Positions 11,348-24,844 of a DNA stretch of 64,000 nt are shown piece after piece. How positions within the stretch are numbered: the stretch's first letter is position 1; each line of letters starts with the position of its first letter. A program made the position numbers and the translations under genes. The DNA is from Tubulanus polymorphus (taxonomy: Eukaryota; Nemertea; Palaeonemertea; Tubulaniformes; Tubulanidae). Under the pieces are notes generated by a model. That model worked only from the letters and a program-made list of their open reading frames with translations, ran no database searches and was not told the origin of the DNA. The stretch is from positions 21,240,153-21,304,152 of the forward strand of contig NC_134028.1 of NCBI RefSeq assembly GCF_964204645.1. The letters are read 5' to 3'.

Positions 11348-14300
11348 TCCCAAAAATTAAATCTTGTCTTCACTTTATTCCTGGTCTTGATACAAAAGAC
11401 AATTCGAGCGTTACAGTGCATAAAAAAGAACGAAATTTTTTACGACGTACAGTACACATAAATATTGATTTACATGTGACCACAAGATACTAATAGGGAA
11501 TCAAATGAAAAGTCTCACGATTTTACCAACAAAATACACAGTTTGACTTAATCCGTCGCAGAAACTTGCAGTACCTATTTTCAATTTGAAAGCAGACCTT
11601 AATGAGGACTGTGCTTCGATAACCATCGAAAGATCAAGAATAGATATTTCGTTAGACGTGAGCTCGTTAGATAATAATAATAATAATGTAAATAATATTA
11701 ATTACGATAATAATAATGATCTTCATCAATTAGATCAAATACAAAATAACAAATAGATTACATGAAATAATTCGAGGATTGTTGATAGGGGCCTGAACAG
11801 AGCCATCAAGGCTGTACAATCAGTAAGACGTGCATGCCCCTGATATCGAATCGTTCGAATTTACAGTGTTGGATCTATTTCAAAACACCCGCGAATTAAC
11901 AGGCCAATGGGGTATCGGCACAAAACAGATGGCGCTACAATACAGGTATATGCAGTGAAAATGAGTTCATTTTCAATGTTTGACTTTGAACTGGATTTTA
12001 GGCTCCCAAATGGAAATGTTGTGAAATAAGTCGTCAAATAGATATAAGATTGACATTGCCAATAAATGTATGGTATAGTTTCATTGGAAATTGATTTGCA
12101 AATGAGAAAAATTGACTCGAATTTAATTGAAATGTAGAAGAAATAGTAGCGCGGTAACCGAGTAAACACGAGCGAACCTAGTGGATCCTCACCTACCATA
12201 CATGGAATCCTCGATTGCCACAGTAGCGTTGCCGGTACCCCCTTTATTGTGAAATTCATAAGATATAGCTATGAAAATAGCGTTATTAAGAATCGTAAAA
12301 AACCCGAAGGGGCGAAGATATCAATCAACGAGGATTAGAAATTATTGGAAAATTGTTCATCATTTACGAAGGCAGCTACTCGCGAAGAATAACCCACCGG
12401 GCACTCGATGAATGATCGTGAAATTTTACATGTAAAATATGTAGGTTTTGCAAGGGCATTGTGTTCGGCGTAATTCGTAAAAAATTAATACAATAGAAAA
12501 TTTACTGTTCCTTTAGCGAAGATCCGTGATCAAATATGAAAGAAACTTATTTTTATGCGAAACAAACAGGGATTATTGATAACAATTGGAAGCGTGATGG
12601 ATTATTGGAAGTAGTTTTTCTGTTATTAAAGATCGTGGACAGAAACAAATTCTACAATGGACACATTAATCTCTCAAGGTTTCGATAGTTATGTATACTC
12701 GAAATCTGTTCCCGACAGTATGGACTTCTCATAATATTAACTCAATACGGATTTGGAAATACGAGTATTAAGAAACAAGAAAATTAATTTTAATAAATTA
12801 TTTGACGCCTGCGAAAAAAAATGTAGAATTTCTGGGATAAGCTAATGTGGAATTGCGAATTTGAAATCGAAGTTTTAAGAAATTTGGGGAATTATGAGGT
12901 TTGGCGATTGGGTAGATGATACAGGTCTTCGACTGGTCTAATTAAAAAAAAATTGTCAACTTGCGACCGACTTCGATTTACTTTTGCCTCTAAGCTGGTC
13001 TGCAACTTCATTGCCTCCATGGTTGAAGAAAGGGCTCTTCTGATGTCTGCTTCATCATGACTTCGAGCGTATCGTGTAGCCAGCCGGCCCGGTCCCCGGG
13101 GCCCGGTTTGGTTGTCACTCGATATCCTAGTCTTGAGTCTGGGTTGAAGTAGACATTGTCATTTAAATAACTTATTTATGTTATTCTGTATGAATTACCC
13201 ATGTGTCTTGTATTTTGTATTTTCTTATTCTAAAATTTGTAACTTCATTGAATTTGGGAATTTTATCCCGGAATTTCATTGTAATAAGGATCAATAAAAA
13301 ATTGAATTGAATTGTCACCTAATACACATGCCATCAGTGGACGCGGAGCCGTATATGACAGCTTTGCTTTATAAATTGCTAATCTCATGAAACCTGCATA
13401 CCCTAATATCGAACATATTTTCTAAAACATTTGAATATTGAAATTATATGTTTACACGTATTTATATTGACAGCTTGTAGCCGCCGATGAAATTCACGCC
13501 GGCCCTACACAGATCGTAGATAGCTTCGTCATTCCACCAGTATCCCCATGTCAGGGTCTTACTTTTATATCAGACTTCCACATCGCGTACATACATCCAC
13601 CATTTTGACCGAACAATCCGATTTACTTATCATTTCTATTTATGCCTGCCGCTTCTGATTTAACCATACATCCATTACTATTACAATACATCTTCTCATG
13701 ATATTCAATGCAATATAACATTTTGACGTTCAAGTAGGGCTCGTTAGATAATCACAGGAAGCATTCTACATCTTTGTCAATGATATTTTGCCAAATAGCT
13801 TTGACCTGTGACGTCTTGCACATCGATTTACGGTTGTCGTTTGTAAAATGACGCTGAATGGTTAACATTGTTTAGGTTTCATAATGGTTACGTTTAATAA
13901 GGCGTCAAAAAGGGGCGATTTATATACAACATCCGATCCATAAAGACTGCGCCACCTAGTGCCCGTTATTCCTAATCGGAAACGCGTTTATACTGGAAAA
14001 CCAAACTCAAAGCAGTTCCGAATTGATAATCACGGTAGTAGGCCTAGATTGAAACCCGAGCACCAATAGTACGTACCTCAAATCGTACTTAAATCCGCAT
14101 ATAATGTGTGCGAGGAATTGTTCTCGTGCAAGGGCGATGAATCGACGCTGCCGACGCGGATATACTTAATTTTTTCCCATGCACAAGGATCTCATCACTA
14201 CCCGCGGTTAGCCAATAAACCAAATAAAGAGCCCCGAGTGAAGGCTTCGCTAAAGCGAAATTAATACGAATCTATGACGTAGATTATATTCACTTTTGAA

Positions 14301-15067
14301 TCGTTAGAAACATTTCGGCGTTGCTTTAAGTTTATTACGAGTCGGGAACTATTTACGGACCGAGGGAGCAGTAATTTTACATTAATTCAACGTGGTACGC
14401 CTTCGATGCTTTTTTATTTTTGTCTATTTTATTTATTATCATAGTGACATGTACATTATATTTGAAAATAAACAGAATATAAAGGTTTGGTACCCAGCCC
14501 TAATTTAGACTTATAAGTCACTTTATACTAACGCATGACATAATATTACGAATATACATATATCTACACATGTATATACATGTAAACATACATATATACA
14601 TACATACACATGCATACATACACATGCACATACACACAAATGTATTAAGATATTTCTACAAAAAATAAATGGTTACAAAATTGGGTTCAAAAGTAAATTT
14701 CTTTTTGACCATGCAGCAAGGAGAAAGTTTCATAGGTTAGTAGATCTTTGAGAAACATATGCTTAGTTATTCTTGTATTTGGCATAGATATCATTTGAGT
14801 CCAAATCGTATCTGATGTTTGAAACGTTTATATTTACACGGTAACTACCCCATATCCCCATACAGAAAGGGTAACGGCGTTAACGGATTTACTCCGAAAA
14901 ATATCTACAGGCTCTATACTGAACGCACTCAACCATATCGGACTCTTTCGATCCCCAAGTCTCAGCTCCATAACTAATGACTGAACCAACACCTGTTTCA
15001 AATAATTTAGTAAAAGTTTAATAACCAATGTTTTTGATCTGTTTAAATTTACTTATAATTCTGCCAA
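11348..15067. repeat. 3.7-kb duplicated block, right (parental) copy
   Basis: Direct-repeat partner of 1-3728. Its right end is not a natural boundary: the minus-strand reverse transcriptase remnant reads on across 15067 to about 15345 with recognisable LINE motifs. This copy is therefore the original arrangement and the left copy the derived one (inference). The near identity of non-coding DNA implies either a recent duplication, ongoing gene conversion, or an assembly artefact such as retained haplotype sequence. Confidence 0.93.
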
Positions 15068-15345
15068 GAACTTTTCAACCAGCAGATGCTAGTCCTTCAC
15101 AGTGCTATTTGAAATTTAAATGGGAATCTAGATATACACCTAAATATTTATAGGATTCGACCTTGTTTATTTCTTGTTGGTTTCTTCCGATGTTGCCTAG
15201 AATTTACGATGTTGGATTTTCATGTGTTAATTGAAAGAAGCCATTTGCTACACCACTGGGAAGTTTTATCAAACAAATTTTGTAACTCCTCTTCCGAGTT
15301 GGCGAACAGCACAATGTCGTCAGCGTAGGCTAAAACATTAGCTTT
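14400..15345 (-). mobile_element. Decayed non-LTR retrotransposon (reverse transcriptase and 3' end)
   Basis: Read on the minus strand from 15345, the sequence gives the reverse transcriptase palm motif AYADDIVLFA, then a KYLGVYLDSHL motif, then further LINE motifs (KVLGRIISKF, ISYGAETWGS) down to about 14850. The 3' end, with aataaa-type signals, lies near 14430. Several in-frame stops and small shifts show that it is dead. The YADD, YLG and YG.E.WG order is standard for LINE polymerases. The clade was not determined. The remnant crosses the right edge of the 3.7-kb block at 15067, which identifies this copy as the parental arrangement. Confidence 0.75.
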
Positions 15346-16339
15346 ATGGAACGAAATGCTCCTTGAAATTTTTCAAAAAATCGAAACATATTCGTCGATT
15401 TCTCTCAAATGAAGGCGATATCAAAAATTCCATTTCCAACAGATTTGAGCCGTGCGATTTCGCACAGGCATCGTTGATTGCATGGCATTAAAAGTTCTAA
15501 CCACATTTGTTAAACAAAATTTACATTTTTCGAACCATAACAACGTTACGGAAAATGTACCGCCACCTAAAACCCACAAACATTGTGATTATATCTGCAG
15601 TGAATTTCCTGTGATAGTGTTGTTTTAAAATATGGCATCTCAGAGCGCTAGACGGCTTTCAGATGAGTTAGTGTATACTCGAACAAAATTACTTCCAATA
15701 GTTTCTAGCGTACGAAAACAATTTTGAATCGTGGATTTCAATAGTAGCCTATTATATATGGTCTGACTAGTGTGAATATTAACAAATCGCGAATTCAATT
15801 CATTTCGAAATATCTCAGTATCTGTTACAACTATATATTTCCCATTTTCCAGAGGTTTAAAGCTCATTATACTCAATCTGCGTTTGAATGTTTAGAATAC
15901 TTTTCCTAGAGACAAATCTTTAAACGCTTGAGTTTGAAATTTTGCACCAGAGGGATTTCCCACTGCGCACCGCCATTTTAATGGAAATGGAGGTTCATTC
16001 GCATTTTCCCGAATGGGTAAATACGAATGAAAAAGAAACTACCTGGGTAGGCCATGGAAAAGGGGGGAAAGGGGGAACAAACCAAAGAATCTGTCAGTCA
16101 TAGTGAACTTTGGTTCAGCACAATGGCGTTTTATTAGCTGGAATTAAAAAGCGAATATTTATGTGTTATGGTGGTGTTTCCACTATTTGTTGTGGTTCTC
16201 CAGCAATTGCTGCTGAATGTCTACCAGTCTCCTTATCAATCTTTATTTTCTCTTAAGGGATGTATACATTCTATCTATACAGCTCTTGCTTTTCTTTTCT
16301 TCTGACTACAATCTCTTCCCAAAGCTTAACTAAGACTCC
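15346..16339. other. Unassigned interval with a short dispersed repeat
   Basis: No gene recognised. About 15900-15970 resembles 62120-62190 (both carry a cgcttgagtttga word followed by a gcacca...tcccactgcgca-like stretch), so a short dispersed repeat lies here. The minus-strand open frame at 15640-15876 has no family features. Confidence 0.4.
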
Positions 16340-19088
16340 TTCTTTCTAAAACTCCCAAAACGGCAGAAATTACTCGTGAGAACAAACTTTGCTACCTGGT
16401 GGGGGACTTTAATATAGATCTCATGAAATATGATAAGCACAAAGATACTGAAATATTTCTCGAATCTTTATTTTCTCATTCTTTTTCACCTTTGATTGAC
16501 AAGCAAACTCGAGTAACTTGTGACTCGGCATCCTTAATTGACAATATTTTTTGTAACGATTTGCGACATGTTCACAAATCTGGGATTTTTATGACCGACC
16601 TTTCGGATCATTACCCAATATTTACTATCTGCAGTGGTGATCAGCCTCTGTCTGACAGACAACCTTTTAAAACTAGAATTTTCTCGCAGCGCAATATTTC
16701 TAATTTCAACAGATTACTAATGAATATTAACTGGAGTGAAGTGTATTCATCTGATAATCCCTCAGTTGCTTACACTACTTTCATTGAAAAAGTTTCTTTA
16801 GTTTTCAATCAAGTTTTCCCTCTGGTACCAGTTAATCATATTAATCCCTCATTCCATAAACCATGGATAACTCCTGGTATTATCGCAGCAATTAAAACAA
16901 AAAACAACCTTTATAGGAAATTTATTAGAACACGTTCAGAAAAAATAAAATCAAAATACAACTCGTACAAAAATCTCATTTCAAAGCTTATTAACAAAGC
17001 CGAATCTAATTATTATTCTGAAAAATTGCTCGCTGCTGGGAATGATATGAAAGAAAAGTGGAAACTGTTGAACACAGTTTTAGGTAGAAACATTTATTCT
17101 AAAATGCCTAATTCTTTTACTTCTGATCAACGTGTTATTTCTGGTAATATAAACATCGCCAACGAGTTTAACAATTTTTTTGCAAATATTGGTGAAAGGC
17201 TTGCTACTCAAATCCCTGATACAGGGCAATCCTTTCATCAATATATGAATAAACGTGTCAATGAAAGTCTATTTCTCTTTCCGACTTCACCTCATGAAAT
17301 AAGTGATGTGGTCTCGGGTTTCCCCTTAAAGAAGAGTGCCGGTGTCGATGGTTTCAGTATTTTTGTTATAAAACAGGTGATTGACATCATTAAGTTCCCT
17401 TTATCCCATATCTTTAACCGTAGTCTTCAGACTGGAATAGTTCCCAATGAACTCAAAATTGCGAAAGTTTGTCCTTTGTTTAAATCCGGAGCCCCTAATT
17501 CTTTAAATAATTATCGACCCATATCTTTGCTTCCTAGCTTCTCAAAAATTCTGGAAAAAACTAGTTTACAACAGATTGGTTTCCTTTTGTAACAAACAGG
17601 ATATTGTAATCCCCGACCAGTTTGGCTTTCGTTCAAAACATTCAACAGATTTGGCATTAACCAAGGTTGTTGATAATCTTTCTGAAGCCTTGGAAAATAA
17701 GAATATTACTATTGGATTATTCTTGGACCTGTCTAAGGCATTAGACACCGTTAACCATGACATTTTGTTAATGAAGCTTGATTATTACGGAATCCGAGGT
17801 GTTCCTCATGATTGGTTTAAAAGCTACCTGACTGACAGGAGTCAAGTTTTAAGTTTCAACAATACCTTATCGTCTCCATTAGATATATCAATTGGTGTAC
17901 CCCAGGGTTCTATTCTAGGCCCTTTGCTCTTTTTATTATACGTTAACGATTGTGTTAATGCGTCCAAATTACTCCATTTTATCCTCTTTGCCGATGACAG
18001 GAATTGTTTTTATAGTAACTCAAATATCAAAGAATTGGTTTCCATAGTAAATTCTGAACTGGCGAATCTTGGCATCTGGTATCAAGTAAACAAACTTTCA
18101 ATAAATATTGCGAAATGCCACTTTATGATTTTTGGTCGTGTAGATCACTTTAATTCTTCCATTTGGTTAAATGGAGAATTAATCAAACGTGTACATAGTA
18201 CGAATTTTCTTGGTCTTTTTATAGATGACAAATTAAATTGGGATGTCCATATCAAATATGTCTGCAGTAAAGTGTCACGCTCCATTGGAATTTTAACCAG
18301 ATTAAAAAAGCATTTCCCATCAAATATCCTTATTACCATTTATTATAGTTTTGTTTATCCTCATTTACAATATTGTAATTTAATCTGGGTAAGTAATTAT
18401 GCAAACAAGCTTAATCCACTAATTTTACTACAAAAAAAGAGCAGTAAGAATAGTTAATAAGTCTCATTTCCTAGAACACACTGACCCTATCTTCAAGAAA
18501 TTGAATATCCAAAAATTTAGACATATTACAAAATTTCAATTAAGTCTTTTTATGTTCAAATTCAGTAATTCAAAATTGCCAAATTCCTTTAATCGGTATT
18601 TCAAAAAGAATGTTGATATACACTCGTATTCAACCAGAAATATGAATTCTTTTCGTGTTGCCAGATTTCGGACTAACAAAACACAATTCACAGTAAAAAT
18701 TTCTGGTCCTGTTGTCTGGAATAATTTGCCAAAAAGTTTAAAACAACTGTCGTGTATAGATACTTTCAAAAGAAAACTTAAATTGTATCTAATGAATTTG
18801 TAATTAACCTGTCTGTATCTGTCATCTATTACCAGATTGTAAGAGTGAATGAAAGATAGTGTGATTGACCGCCTGAGTGACTACGTGTGTGGGTGCATGT
18901 TGGGTGAAGGTGTATGACTGCATGTGTGTATGAGTTGAGTGAATCGGTGTATGCTAGGGGATTAGAGATTTTATAAGCCTTCATTGGCTTCATTTTATCT
19001 CCTCCACATTATATTAAAACATTTCATATTTGTATATCTCTTTATGACATGTTGTAATTTTATTGTGGAAATAAATTTATTATTATTA
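16340..19088 (+). mobile_element. Non-LTR retrotransposon (LINE), 5'-truncated, endonuclease end and reverse transcriptase
   Basis: The plus strand carries the C-terminal part of an apurinic-type endonuclease (GDFNIDL, LIDNIFC, LSDHYPIF), then a linker and a full reverse transcriptase (KKSAGVDG, NNYRPISLLP, DQFGFRSKHST, FLDLSKALDTVNHDIL, GVPQGSILGPLLF, FADD). A C-terminal domain follows, to 18803. The 3' end has aataaa followed by a ttattatta tail at about 19070-19088. The frame is broken twice, each time by one extra A in an A-run (about 17559-17564 and 18430-18436). In the catalytic FADD motif the following residue is R where many elements have T. Upstream of 16340 the endonuclease N-terminus and any ORF1 are missing, as expected from 5' truncation. 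The motifs suit the CR1/L2/Jockey group; the clade was not settled. Confidence 0.92.
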
Positions 19089-19558
19089 AAACCCCTACAG
19101 CCTCTAAAACCCTCCTTAACTATAAACTCTCCCATTTTACGTTATTTTACTGTTTAGTAACTTGCGAGGCCCTTTACCACACATGGTTGTCCACCGCACC
19201 ATGTATAGAGTGTTTACATAGAACACACGCCATACGAAATATTAGAAAACACCTTATGCACACGCCGAAGCTCATGGTCGTACCATGTTAAGGTTTCCCT
19301 ACGCGGAAACATACGGCACGCCCAGGCATGTTTATTTACATTACTTTTATTTATTGTTTATGTGTGACGCAAATATCAACGCAGGTTGTTTGGTAATAGC
19401 AACACTGGCCATGAACTACAGCTTCCGTACTAAACTGTCTAAACTACCAAACTACCACCCAACATATGTAACAAGGAGTTCGGCAGGGAATCGATTCGAT
19501 GATTTGTTCCTCTCTTATCTATGTGGCAGTACTCGTGTCGCCATCTGGCACGAGTTTG
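19089..19558. other. 3' flank of the right transporter gene
   Basis: No gene or named repeat recognised. The open frame at 19285-19617 overlaps the antisense of the last transporter exon and is taken as chance. No confident polyadenylation signal was found on the minus strand within the first 150 bases after the stop. Confidence 0.4.
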
Positions 19559-22500
19559 TCATTCTTGTTGTTTATCGTCGTATTCGCGTAGCGCGTCTTT
19601 CAAGTTTTTGCCGTTAGTTTCTGGCAGCCAGAAGAGCACAAAGATAGCTGAGGTTATTGCAAGGAATGCATAGAATACGTACGGTATCATCCAGTGACTG
19701 ATTAAACCCTGGAATATAAACAACACCACATCTATCCCGTTTATGTTACGAATCCCTGAAGTGACACGGCGAAGAATATAGATTTTTCGTCACGATGAAT
19801 TGTTCCTGTTCAGCGGCGAATTCTGGGAGGGATTTCTCCGTTCCCAAGAAAGATACATGGGGCTTCATAAGTGATCTAGTTATTGTGAATGAATGTATCT
19901 AACTGAAATATTAAAAACAAGCCCACGGTGAAGCAACACTGTGCTTGGATATTTAGATTTACCAGATACGCAATCTGCGGAGCGGCAATACCCGCGACTC
20001 TTGCACCCATACTACCAGCCGCAAGACCGATGTTCCTATAAAACGAGAAAAAATATAGTGATCTCCCGTGCGTATTGAGACCAGGGCAACCACCGATGAG
20101 GTGTTTTCCAGATCCCAGTGCCCATGGGGTCTACAACAGAACATGAAGATAAATATGCATTATTGGAGGAGTGCCCCATATGTAGGTGAACCGGGATTAC
20201 TTAAGAGGGAATAGGTAAGATGTTGACCTTATGACGGTTGCATAAATTTCTGCGGAATATATTGATGCCAATGACCAACACGCTGTTATTCCTCCGTTAC
20301 CAATAAGCACCAATACCGTCGTCAATATTCCGAGTTCTTCTTTCTTGTTCAGTGCTCCGATTATAACCACTGCTACCATGCAAGTAATTGGTATTAGCAT
20401 GTAAAAGAAAAACGACCGTCGCCGACCAAACCTAAGATTTAGAATTCAAAAGTTAACGATTGATCAGTAAGCGAGATATCTAGACACCATTGTACGTACC
20501 ATAGAATAACCCCACCATTTGAAAATATATTTATACTTCAAGATTGTGAATTTGTCCACGATACAAGCTTTGGATCACCATTTTTTGTATTTCAGTGTCG
20601 TCATATCCTTTTTAAGTAAAAATTGCAACTGAATGTGCTAACAACAGACACTGAATAGGACCAGGGACCAGTCACACAGTCCTGCATTATGTCTGGAAAC
20701 AGTCTTTGGTTCATTGGTTGTAATACAAAAAATGATCTTAGACTGGCCTTGTATCGAAGCCATGACTGCAACAGAGTCCTGGGTTCGAAAGTGTTCTTGA
20801 GAGTTGCCTTAAACGTCATAGATTGGCTACAGAAGATACCGTTTAGATTGATCTTACACCTACGTAAGCTATTAGGGATCTGGCCCTTCCGATTTTACCT
20901 GTTTGCAACAAAAATGACACTCCATTCAGCAGGTATGGTTAGAAACGAACCAGCGACAACGTTTACAAAAACAGTTCCTTCAAATGTGCTGTACATAGTA
21001 CTAACACCGTAGTTAATAGCGGCACAAGAAAACCTAACAGAAACGAAAAAACAACATTATAAAATCTCGTTGAAATAAAAAATATAATTACAGTAAACGT
21101 AAAGAGAGATTTTACTAAAGATACGAGCTTTTGCTACGAGTTGGAGTATAGTAGTATCATCGGGTAAATGAGTAGAGTCAATGGATAAACAACAGTTGAT
21201 TTTACTCATATAGCACTAACAGTCCTCGCATTTTTACTGATCTGACACCGGGCTAACACGAATCTTCTATAACTCTATATAAATGAAAATGGCGTTTAGA
21301 TGTCATTACCAGCAGTAAATGATAACACATGTTTGAATAGCTAATTCTCTCGTCTTAAATAAATCGAGATATCCATGTTTTCTGTTTTTCTCTTGTTCTC
21401 TGCAATCTTTAGCGGCAATAAGACGAAGTAAATTTGAATCTGGAATGCCGGTTTTATTCGTTCTGGCCATCCAAACGATAATTTCTTCGGCTTCTTTAAA
21501 TCGACCTTTCATTGCCAACCAGCGAACGCTCTCAGGAACCCAACTAAAACATGAAAACAAACGCAATACCGAAGATATCATGATTATGAAAATTATTGAT
21601 TTTAATTAATTAAGTCGCATTATAACGAAAATAGTGATTATCCACTCTCATTAACATTGTCCGCCGGCGGACATTTTGAATTTCTCCTTAACACCATGCA
21701 GCCTTTGATGTTCCTGAAGCTTTGCGTATGACTTGAGGGTCATAATGCGTGTCTATCCCTATAGGGAGAGGGAGAGGGAGATAGAGGGAGATAGAGGGAG
21801 ATAGAGGGAGATAGAGGGAGATAACTTACAGAACGATAGCAGGAATAAGAGGTATCCCGAATGAAGCGGTTATGAATGCTGTATGACGCCAGTCACGGGT
21901 CAAATAGGCTACAACTGCGGCCAATGAGGAGCCGACTCCAAACAAAACAAAACCTGCGCAAAACGTCCGCCATTTTTTACCAACAAACTCTAGTGGGAGT
22001 GTGAAACAGATGGTCACAGGGCCACCTGAAGAAGATGAGAATGAAGTACAAACAGTATTTCTCTTGATATAAACTCGCTGGTAATCGAGTCAATGGACCT
22101 ACCGCTAAAGAAACCACTCAAAATACGAACAATAACATACATGATCCAACTACTTGAAAATCCAACTACTATCTGCGTAACTATCATCAAACAGGCGAAC
22201 ACTATCAATGTCTTCTTGCGACCGATCCAGTCAGCGAAATATCCAGACGCCATCGTACCGAAAAATAACCCGACCATTTGCAGACTTATTGCAAGTTTTG
22301 GGATGTAACTCATGTCACAAACGAGATCGAACTACAAGTAAAAAATGAACGATAATCAATTGAAAGTCTGTGATATGATGACAAATATGATGATCATGTT
22401 TATGATAGATATAAAGAAATAGCTAACGACAAGTTACCTACTATTCCAATGTGCGTAAATAAATTCTGAATTCGAAAAAATTCGATTGAATTGACTTTGA

Positions 22501-23030
22501 CAGGATCTAAACCTACGTGATACGTGCATTTAAGCTTTATTTTGAAACTGGAATCGATGAGAGTAATTTTGAATAATTCTGCGCAATCATGGTCGCAATC
22601 AATGTTGATATTTTGGCGCAAACCTGTAGGGTATATCGGCCCACGTTGAGGGTTTCTCTCTAGGGGTATTTTTTTAAGGTTTCACCCCTAAAAGTAATTT
22701 TGAAGCCGTTTCACTTACCTCGGTTATCAATGACGTCAAAGCATTAGTAAAGTCGTAATCAAATTCTACACACTTGGAACCATTGAACGAACATAATCTG
22801 TCGGTATTATTTGGTAAAGAGGCGTTTTCGGCAAGTCTGAGACAAGTCCACGGGGGAACGTAATGAGAAAATATATACAGCATGATAACATTTATGTTCG
22901 GGAGATCCATCAGAGTCAGAATCACAAATATGCGAATTTGAAACCTCCCGAAATGACCAAGTGTTTCCAATATTTCTTCAAACGAACTATTATTTTTCTT
23001 AGCATCTTCGCGTATACAATTTTCATCCAT
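19559..23030 (-). CDS. SLC22-type organic ion transporter, complete eight-exon gene
   Basis: Exons on the minus strand are 23030-22719, 22331-22103, 22025-21830, 21543-21310, 21033-20899, 20431-20228, 20035-19963 and 19708-19559 (stop TGA). Summed length is 1533 nt, giving 510 residues, slightly short of the usual 550. The start at 23030 matches the sister gene; an in-frame ATG six bases upstream is not conserved. Features are the FGRFQ N-terminus, a glycosylation-prone loop with cysteines, GYFADWIGRKK, WRTFCAGF, WVPESVRWL, FGRRRSFFF and a C-terminal LPETNGKNL motif typical of SLC22 carriers. It should be a 12-helix plasma-membrane facilitator; substrate unknown. The exon 6 donor is odd: GTCAAC instead of the GTAAGA of the sister gene, with a better GTAATC 27 nt further on that keeps frame and would add nine residues. 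Confidence 0.88.
21764..21822. repeat. (GGGAGATAGA)n-type microsatellite in transporter intron 3
   Basis: Tandem gagggagatagagggagata purine-rich repeats lie directly downstream (in gene sense) of the exon 3 donor at 21829. The left transporter has only a short remnant (gggagagacagggggagagg) at the same place, so the tract expanded after duplication. Confidence 0.85.
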
Positions 23031-23649
23031 CAGCATAATCTTATATACGCGTGTCTGACTACAGTTGTAAGTCTAATGAGACCCATAGAGGCGTCGTAGC
23101 AAAAACATTTATCCAAATGTCGGAATACATCATTGAATGATTTATAACTATTACTAACGATTTAGCCAAAGATTACGCGCATCGTATTGAAAGGACCTCG
23201 ATGGAACCAAACAGATGTTTCTCAAATACCTTTTCCTTTATTGTGAATAAGACAACAGTAAAAATTCACACCACTTAGATCTACAAATTCCTTCACTACC
23301 TAACGATCTTACAATGTGGCGTAAAGCTAAGAGTCGTACGTTTCAAAATTATGATGCGTAACACATTTACAAAAAACAGATATTTTCAACGTTAAACATC
23401 TAACTTTTCAATTATTTCGAGGTCATGCTGATCGTCTTATGTTTGTTTCACTAGTGATCAATGAAAACTCTAAGCAATAACATTCTTCTATTTGAATTTC
23501 ATCATAGCTTAGATAAATTAACTATATTTTCAGGCTGGTTGGATATAAGACGCAAAAGAAAACATTATGTGTATACATACATGTAAACATTAATTTTCAT
23601 CCTGTTTGAGTTGATATAATTTCATATTTACAAAAACAATCGTTTAAAA

Positions 23650-23930
23650 AAGTCCGTAGCAATGAATCGTTCAGTTGGCCTACACCCAACTAGAATACGG
23701 ACGACCATTTTTCTACTAGTGAACCTGCCTGCCATAAGTGGAATTCTCGATTGCTCTAGTAGTACTGCGGGGCCCCATTATTGGGTTATTATAGCTAGGG
23801 CTATTAATATGTACACATTTGCCAGCTTTTATATTTATACTATTCATACTATTTTGTTATGCTCGGAAAATTGTATATCTTTTTTTGGAGCAATAAACTA
23901 AAAACTTGAAACTTGAAACTTGGGTGATAA
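23650..23930 (+). mobile_element. LINE 3' end fragment
   Basis: A segment with no useful open frame ends in aataaac followed by three near-identical copies of an aaacttg-type heptamer at about 23896-23920. A polyadenylation-like signal plus a short tandem tail is characteristic of CR1/L2-like LINE insertions. The block near ggaattctcgattgctctag weakly resembles 868-900 in the 3.7-kb block. It lies upstream of the right transporter and is absent from the corresponding place upstream of the left one. Confidence 0.55.
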
Positions 23931-24273
23931 ATTGATATAAATTGTCCCGAATAAAGAGAGAGAGGGGGGAGCTTCGGATAATTTGACGAACTTGAGAGAG
24001 CTTGGGAGAGTTTGTCGAATAGCTTTAGTGGAGCTTTAACAGAGCTTTAGCGGAGCTTTTGAATGTTAGATCAGAGTTTAGAAAAAGTTGTTTGGTGGTG
24101 GGGAACGGTGATAGAATTGTAGCCTGCAGTGGAAAGAAGGATAAAGATGCTTAAATATCAAACGATACTGATATATCCTAAGTGCTGACTTGTCCTTGGA
24201 TTATCTAACCGGTCATGATCATTGATTCTTGAAGTACATCGAAAGGAGCGATGTTACAGTTATCTTGCTGCTT

Positions 24274-24543
24274 GTACGAACGAAACGAACGAACGAACGA
24301 ACGAACGAACGAACGAACGAACGAACGAACGAACGAACGAACGAACGAACGAACGAACGAACGAACGAACGAACGAACGAACGAACGAACGAACGAACGA
24401 ACGAACGAACGAACGAACGAACGAACGAACGAACGAACGAACGAACGAACGAACGAACGAACGAACGAACGAACGAACGAACGAACGAACGAACGAACGA
24501 ACGAACGAACGAACGAACGAACGAACGAACGAACGAACGAACG
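24274..24543. repeat. (CGAA)n tetranucleotide microsatellite, about 67 units
   Basis: A nearly perfect acga/cgaa array of about 270 bp. Because the unit length is not a multiple of three, every frame stays open and repeats after four residues (TNER or SFVR), so the long open frames seen here on both strands are artefacts. The array lies between the right transporter and the degenerate exon-like relative at 24845. Confidence 0.98.
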
Positions 24544-24844
24544 GGCCACATGCAATAAATTTTAGTGTATACGAAGAAAGTTCGTTTTGCTACTTGCACA
24601 CAAACGAGATATTATTAAGTAAAAACGAAAAGAACCGATATTAACTGATATAGATGGAGAGCAGGAATTAGGCTTCAAATTCCCATTTTAGTTTACAAAG
24701 ATAACAAATGCCAACAATCGTCGCACACCATGTACGTTTGGTGGTAGTTATAGTTATTGGTTTTTTTTGTAACTGTTTGAAGCTATCATTTCAATGTTCG
24801 TGAGATGAATAATTGATGCGGTTTTTTTATTCGACGAATAATGA

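Noticed and set aside
24205-24644. Long open frames of TNER or SFVR repeats on both strands
   Set aside because: They are the translation of a (CGAA)n microsatellite, which is open in every frame.
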